Part shown: positions 59,070 to 64,000 of the stretch, in pieces
Numbering within the stretch: the stretch's first letter is position 1
Layout of the letters: each line of letters begins with the position of its first letter
Assembly (NCBI RefSeq): GCF_014633365.1
Contig: NC_068349.1
Coordinates: forward strand, 31,944,753-32,008,752
Length of the DNA stretch: 64,000 nucleotides
Reading direction: 5' to 3'
DNA from: Diospyros lotus
Lineage: Eukaryota; Streptophyta; Magnoliopsida; Ericales; Ebenaceae
Translations under genes and position numbers: made by a program
Notes under the pieces: generated by a model
What the model was told of the DNA's origin: nothing
The model's input: the letters and a program-made list of their open reading frames with translations, nothing else
Databases searched by the model: none

Positions 59070-62000
59070 TTAAGCAGATGCTCCAGCTGCAGCACTCTTG
59101 TCTTCTTCCCCTTGCTCTTCTTTGGCAAACTCCTCGATTAGTTCACGCTGTCTCGGCGTCAAATTACTGCACAAGATAACCCGTCAATGATCAGGCATCA
59201 TGACCTCGCTCAAACGATGCTAACATGATTGTTGAGAAGAAGAACCTACCTTGGGATGCTAACGTTGAAATGCACATATTGATCACCAAATGAGTAAGAG
59301 CTCCTTGTCTTTATCCCTGTAGAGAAGAGTGGGGGAAAAATCTTAAGAACGCAAACATTTAAAGGCAGAAAATAAAAAGACAACAACAATGTATCAAGCC
59401 TTAACCACACTATATGGATATATGATACACAGCCAAACAATTATTCAATATACTTAGGAAGCATGCAAATGAAAGGTGAAACAAGTGTGCATAGATATAT
59501 TAATTGGTGGAAAAATCAATGGACTGCATGCCTGCTTTCTCTTATTTCTTTCTTTCCTATGCTGTCATACTCTGCAAATGCTGCCAAGCAAGACCTCACA
59601 TCAAATTTCTAGCCACCCCTTAGCCTAAAACTAAATTTGAACCTCTTGTATACTATACGTGGCCATAAGATTGAGTTGTGCCTACTATCCTCGGAAATTT
59701 CATCCAAAAAATAATAGATGGAAAACTGCACGGGTGTTGAATGCCAAGTTATGGCAACACGAGGGACTCTGTGTAGCTTAGAAGCAGCAGAAATACAACT
59801 ACACAATTTATTGGGAACATATATAATTGAAATTTATATCCATCCTGCAAGGGAATATATATAACAACAATGATTCATCCAGCCCTTGAAGTAGACTTGG
59901 TCACAGATATTTTCAGAGAAGACAGTGGATGAGCCAGCCATCCAATTAATTACTTGTCTTTAGAATAGAATACAAGGACAAGGAACAATCAGAAAATTGA
60001 CTATAAACAAAGGCAACAGCCATACGCTCCACACAAGTTGGAGTATGAAAGAAAAAAATGGGGAATAGTTGCCAAGCCAAAATCTGCTAATGTTGAAGGA
60101 GATTTTTGAATTGCATGGTGGCAGATCTATTGGGGGTACAACTCTTGTATGGTGGGGGGTCCAGCCCCACAGTAATCATGGCTCCATAGACAATCATCGA
60201 AGATCAAGGCAAGTGCCAGTCTTTTCAATCATAAGGTTCTGACTGTCTTGATTTCCCAATGCACCTTCATCTCAGTTCATTCTAGTCCAATTGTGATGGG
60301 ACATGCTCTTCATTGCCATGAAACATCCTATTAACATAGATGAAATTCACCATTACATCCTCTACCGTCTGTGAAATCCACCATTTGGTGTAAACTGGTT
60401 TCCAGAAAGTTAAATGGAAGAGGATCAAGGGATAATGAAGAAGTTTATTTGTTATTGGCACTAATATTTAGGTCAAAAGGTTTATCTAGGTCCCTCCATA
60501 CCAAATTCACTCATTCTAAAACTTGACTTTTATTAACTCAGCTCCATGTTTAGCGGAATCAAGCTTTGCCAAACAGAAGCTGGAAACTTTGTATAGAAAT
60601 GTATAGGTCCCAAATAGGCACTGCCCCATATCACATTCAGCACTCTCCAAGATTTTTCCATGACCTTGACCCATGGAGGAAGGACTGGAACAACTAAGGT
60701 TCCTACCTTTTCTTAGGCTAGGAATGGCCTCCCTTGCAGCATTAACAGAACCGTTTCATGAGCCATGAAAAGATAGTCATGAAAGGGCTAATACGGGGCA
60801 CATAGTTATTAGACTTGAAAGACAAAATGATTATGACATGGTTAACTCAACATTAGCCATTCCAAAACCCAAAACGGGACACAATGTGGCCAGACAGGGC
60901 AAAAATAAATTTGTTTTTGCATGAGAAAATTTGTATAGTCATATGTTTCTATTTGATCCATAGAACGTTGGGCAACAAAACACCGACGTGCAAAATATGA
61001 GTGCAGTGTAGAGATAAGGATGTTATGATGGATGTGTAGTCATCCAATAAAAGATAAAATTATAGATGAGGATATTTGTAGTTAAGTCAAGAGTGGCTCC
61101 TATCGAAAATAAGATATGTGAGGCACAATTAAGATAGTTTGATCATGTGATAAGATGAACTAATAGAGACCCTTGATTGCCAGAGTAAATGAACAAATTT
61201 TACAAATCTGATTGATATCAGAACTGCTATGTATCAGCTTCTTTTTCCGTTGCTGCTGGACAACTAGTCAACTACAACAGCTGCTGTCAGTTCAAGCTCC
61301 TCCCACTAACTGCTGTATGCCCCTCCTTTTTCTTTTTCCATTGACCACAAGATAAAGCAAGCAGTTAAGTTTTCTTTCTCTTTCAAATATCTAGGACTTC
61401 TTTAGACTGACAGAATGAACAGATTCCTCTGCTATTTTCCCTTGATCACTGAGGGGAGAATAAATCACTCTCAAAACTAGCTGTAAGTTTCCTAATTTAG
61501 TGTAGCTGTAACTTCCTCATTAAGTGTACATAAATCTCAGAATAGGAAACTAGAAGGCATAGTATTCTGTATATATATTCTGATTAGACAGATGAATGAG
61601 ATCATCTCCTCTCCCTAAAATTTTCTGCATATATAAACTAAAAACTATACAGATATATATATATATATGAAAATAAATATATTTGTATATATATTGCTAG
61701 CAAACCCCATGGTACCCCATTGCAGCAATGGGGTTCAGACTGGTGAGCCCCATCACTGTGATGGTGGGTTCATTGAGAGCAAGAAAGAAAGAGATGGAAG
61801 AGAGACAGGAGGAAGGAGATGGCCTTCAATGTCTTTGTTGATGTGCGCGCGCGCATGTGTGTGTGAGAGAGAGAGAGATGAGGGCATTTTAGGTATTTCC
61901 AAAAAATTAATAGCAGTTAACAGTGAGAGGCAAAGTGTTATGAGTTTTCAAAAGTCAAGAGAGATCTTTATCATTTCCCAAGAAAACAGGACTACCTCAT

Positions 62001-63726
62001 GTAACTTCACTTAACCTCATAGGAGGTCAGTGTAATTATCCCTATCCCCTAAATTTTTTAATCAAATTATGGAAAGTGAGGTTTTAGGTTCTGAGTTCTC
62101 TTACTATTTTTGTTTGCTGTTGTAGACCCACAGCTTGTTGGTATTCAAGGTGCTGTAGTTAAGAGGCACAGAATCTATTTCTAGATGAGATTTTGCAAGT
62201 ATTTGGCCATAAATTGAGTGGTTTATCAGTGTCCACCTTCAACTGTTGTTACAGTAGTCATCAGCAAATTATTCATTAGTCCGAGAACTAGGAAACCAGA
62301 TTTCCACAAAATGCATCTATGGTATAAGCAATCATAAAAAGCAGTTCAACTTGACAAAGGCTCCATAGTTCAGTAGGATTTTAATGTTCAGTTTAAATAA
62401 TATAGGAGCACTTTTCAAGTTGTCTTGGCAGCTAAGAAGCATGGACACTCCTTTGAAGATCAGGTATTGTGCTGGACATGACACTCAAAGAATGCTTCCA
62501 AGTATATTTCGGACACTCATCCAAATGTATATGATTAGATTTTATTTTATTCTTTAACTATCAGACACAATAGTAGGAACTTGAGGGACATTTGTGTTAA
62601 TTATAAATCTACATTATTTTTATTTTTATAAGATTGTTCTTATGTCATTTAACTGTTGGACATGGAAAACATTTATTAGTTTTCAACTCCAATTTTTATA
62701 ACTAATGTCCTTAACATTTTGTGTTTCAAAGAGCAATAACATTCATTTCCAAACATCAAGAAAGATGTTTTCTAATTCATAGTATAAAGTTAAAAAAAAT
62801 TAGAAAGCTGAGTTTTCTATTTTCTAATGGGAGATTCAATTATTCAATAGAAAATTGAAGTTAGAAAATAGAAAATGTTTTCTACAACTGAACAGGCCCC
62901 TCTCTTCCAAAGCTTAGAAAAAAAACAGTTTTCTGTAATATATATTAAGAATTTTTAATCATATTCATTTTCTATTATTTAAAATGTGAGATATTTTTAC
63001 GCATATGTACGAAAACAATAATTTATTATTTGACATGTTTTATTGTGTTGTGTCCTATATTTTATTTTTTGAACCATGTTATGCTGCGCCCTGTCCATAT
63101 TCATGCTTCCCAGCTTGGCAATAGTTGCACCATTGCAAATGAACTATAGAAACCACTCAACTGCATGTCTGTTCAGATTTCTTATTAAACAGAAATGCTT
63201 TCAGGACTTCCAGCAGTTACATCCGACTTCATATTTGTACTTGTTGCATATATGTTGCATATTCAAGATACTGTTCAAATAGTATTTTCTAAAATAGAAT
63301 GCATGATGTATGTAGATGAGTTCATATAACTACACAAAAATGCTAGATCCCCATATTGAAAGATTCAAAGAGGAACGGCACTTCATTTTTTTCCTTTTCC
63401 TTATTTTCAGATAATAAAGTGACACCGTCCCTCTTAGCATTTAACAGCATGAAAACATAAACTACCAGAGGAAAGATAACAACTGCATTACTTTTGGATA
63501 TAATTCATACCTTTTTTCTTCAAAACCACCTTTTGACCAGGTTGGGTACCAGGGCGAACCTGCAAACCAGAGACCAAGAGATTTCTTCCACTGAGCATTA
63601 CAAACAAATCTAGATGCATAGGAAACTGAAATTTGTGCTACAACTAGAAATAATATCTTCAAAACAAACCTTAAGAACAACATCTCCCGTTAGCGTTGGG
63701 ACCTGGATGGTACCACCTAAAACTGC
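59070..63726 (-). CDS. GFA2: Mitochondrial DnaJ/Hsp40 co-chaperone, GFA2-like, 3' part
   Basis: Four exons were followed on the minus strand: 63726-63670, 63559-63511, 59316-59250 and 59166-59070, all with GT-AG introns and consistent phase, giving 89 residues and a TAA stop. The protein segment AVLGGTIQVPTLTGDVVLKV, then RPGTQPGQKVVLKKKG, then SFGDQYVHFNVSIP, is the second C-terminal substrate-binding domain of type I DnaJ. The tail LTPRQRELIEEFAKEEQG resembles Arabidopsis GFA2, a mitochondrial J-protein needed for gametophyte polar nuclear fusion. The J domain and zinc fingers lie beyond the window. The 4.2 kb intron (59317-63510) contains repeats. It converges on FRIENDLY. Assignment to GFA2 rather than another DnaJ rests on the tail similarity. 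Confidence 0.88.
60968..61200 (+). mobile_element. LINE-derived fragment in the DnaJ intron
   Basis: On the plus strand, with several stops, the reading recalls the C-terminal part of plant LINE open frames: a stretch like EIRMLWWMCSHPIKDKI, then DEDI and a diverged counterpart of the RWFGHV motif. The rest of the LINE is missing. It lies antisense to the DnaJ gene. Confidence 0.6.
61201..61660. other. LTR-like sequence in the DnaJ intron
   Basis: It runs from about TGATTGATATCAGAACTGC to TCCCTAAAATTTTCTGCA, with a TATA-like CTGTATATATATTC and AATGAGATCATCTCCTCTCC near the end, as in many copia LTRs. No duplication of the flanks was found, so it could be a solo LTR or chance. Confidence 0.35.
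61646..61690. repeat. (AT)n-rich tract
   Basis: Short AT dinucleotide runs, followed at 61844-61880 by GC and GAGA microsatellite words. A 115-codon open frame at 61667-62014 passes through these and has no family. Confidence 0.7.
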
Positions 63727-64000
63727 CTGCAAAAGTGTAATTCATTGACATACATTAATTATCTTATTAAAGTCTCCCTGAAATGTGAACTTGAAAGGTT
63801 TCGGCAGACAAAAAAACTGAAAAAACACTGGGGAAAAACAGATTTAACTAATTGTACAAAATGCCTGTACAGATGGGGTCACTCTTTCTTAGCAATTGTC
63901 TAAGAAACCAGGCAATCGAACCAATTTAAGGCTAAGTAAAACTTGCAAAGTAATATGTTTAAAGAATTCAAGAAGATGAATGCCTGACCCACGTCAATTT

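Noticed and set aside
61667..62014. 115-codon open frame in the DnaJ intron
   Set aside because: It runs through AT, CG and GAGA microsatellites and shows no domain.
63984..64000. End of an upstream DnaJ exon with a GC donor at the window edge
   Set aside because: Only 17 bases are visible. The reading (IDVGQ) fits the expected LSVTQ poorly, so it cannot be supported here.
1..64000. CRISPR arrays, bacterial operons, tRNA genes
   Set aside because: None seen. The genome is a plant nuclear one, and no cloverleaf-like tRNA gene was recognised by eye.

Overview
This is a 64 kb piece of an AT-rich plant nuclear genome, most likely a eudicot and probably woody. The evidence is GT-AG introns of very uneven length, plant-type LTR retrotransposons primed by initiator-Met tRNA, Au-like SINEs, hAT MITEs and two recognisable plant mitochondrial genes. 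The species cannot be named from the sequence alone.

Layout. Positions 1 to about 20.3 kb are a gene-free transposon graveyard. It holds a likely SIRE/Maximus-like solo LTR, a decayed plus-strand Ty1/copia element interrupted by a 2.2 kb gypsy-type solo LTR with exact TACTT duplications, a decayed minus-strand Ty3/gypsy element, a block of direct repeats and palindromes, a 640 bp hAT MITE, and a 639 bp TRIM whose LTRs carry 5S-rRNA-like sequence (Cassandra type).

Positions about 20.4 to 57.4 kb are one gene on the plus strand: the plant CLU/FRIENDLY protein, needed for normal mitochondrial distribution. I could follow 28 coding exons (21136-57390) with consistent phase throughout, giving 1427 residues, plus a probable leader intron. 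Three of its 27 coding introns use GC instead of GT donors. Intron 17 is 12.1 kb because of a three-level nest: a chromovirus-type gypsy element (38640-49245, TSD GACAT), interrupted by a 266 bp hAT MITE (TSD CTATAATA), itself interrupted by a 4985 bp copia element (41037-46021). Both LTR elements lie antisense to the gene. Other introns hold at least five Au-like SINE fragments and several microsatellites.

Positions 59.07 to 63.73 kb carry, on the minus strand, the last four exons of a mitochondrial DnaJ/Hsp40 co-chaperone resembling GFA2. They converge on FRIENDLY across 1.7 kb. The gene continues beyond the window, and one of its introns (4.2 kb) contains a LINE fragment.

How the genes relate: both host genes act on mitochondria (distribution and quality control for FRIENDLY, protein folding for GFA2). 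Nothing in the sequence shows shared regulation. I found no new enzymatic or defence system. The notable material is the resolvable nested insertion history, the cluster of GC-AG introns and the 5S-derived TRIM.
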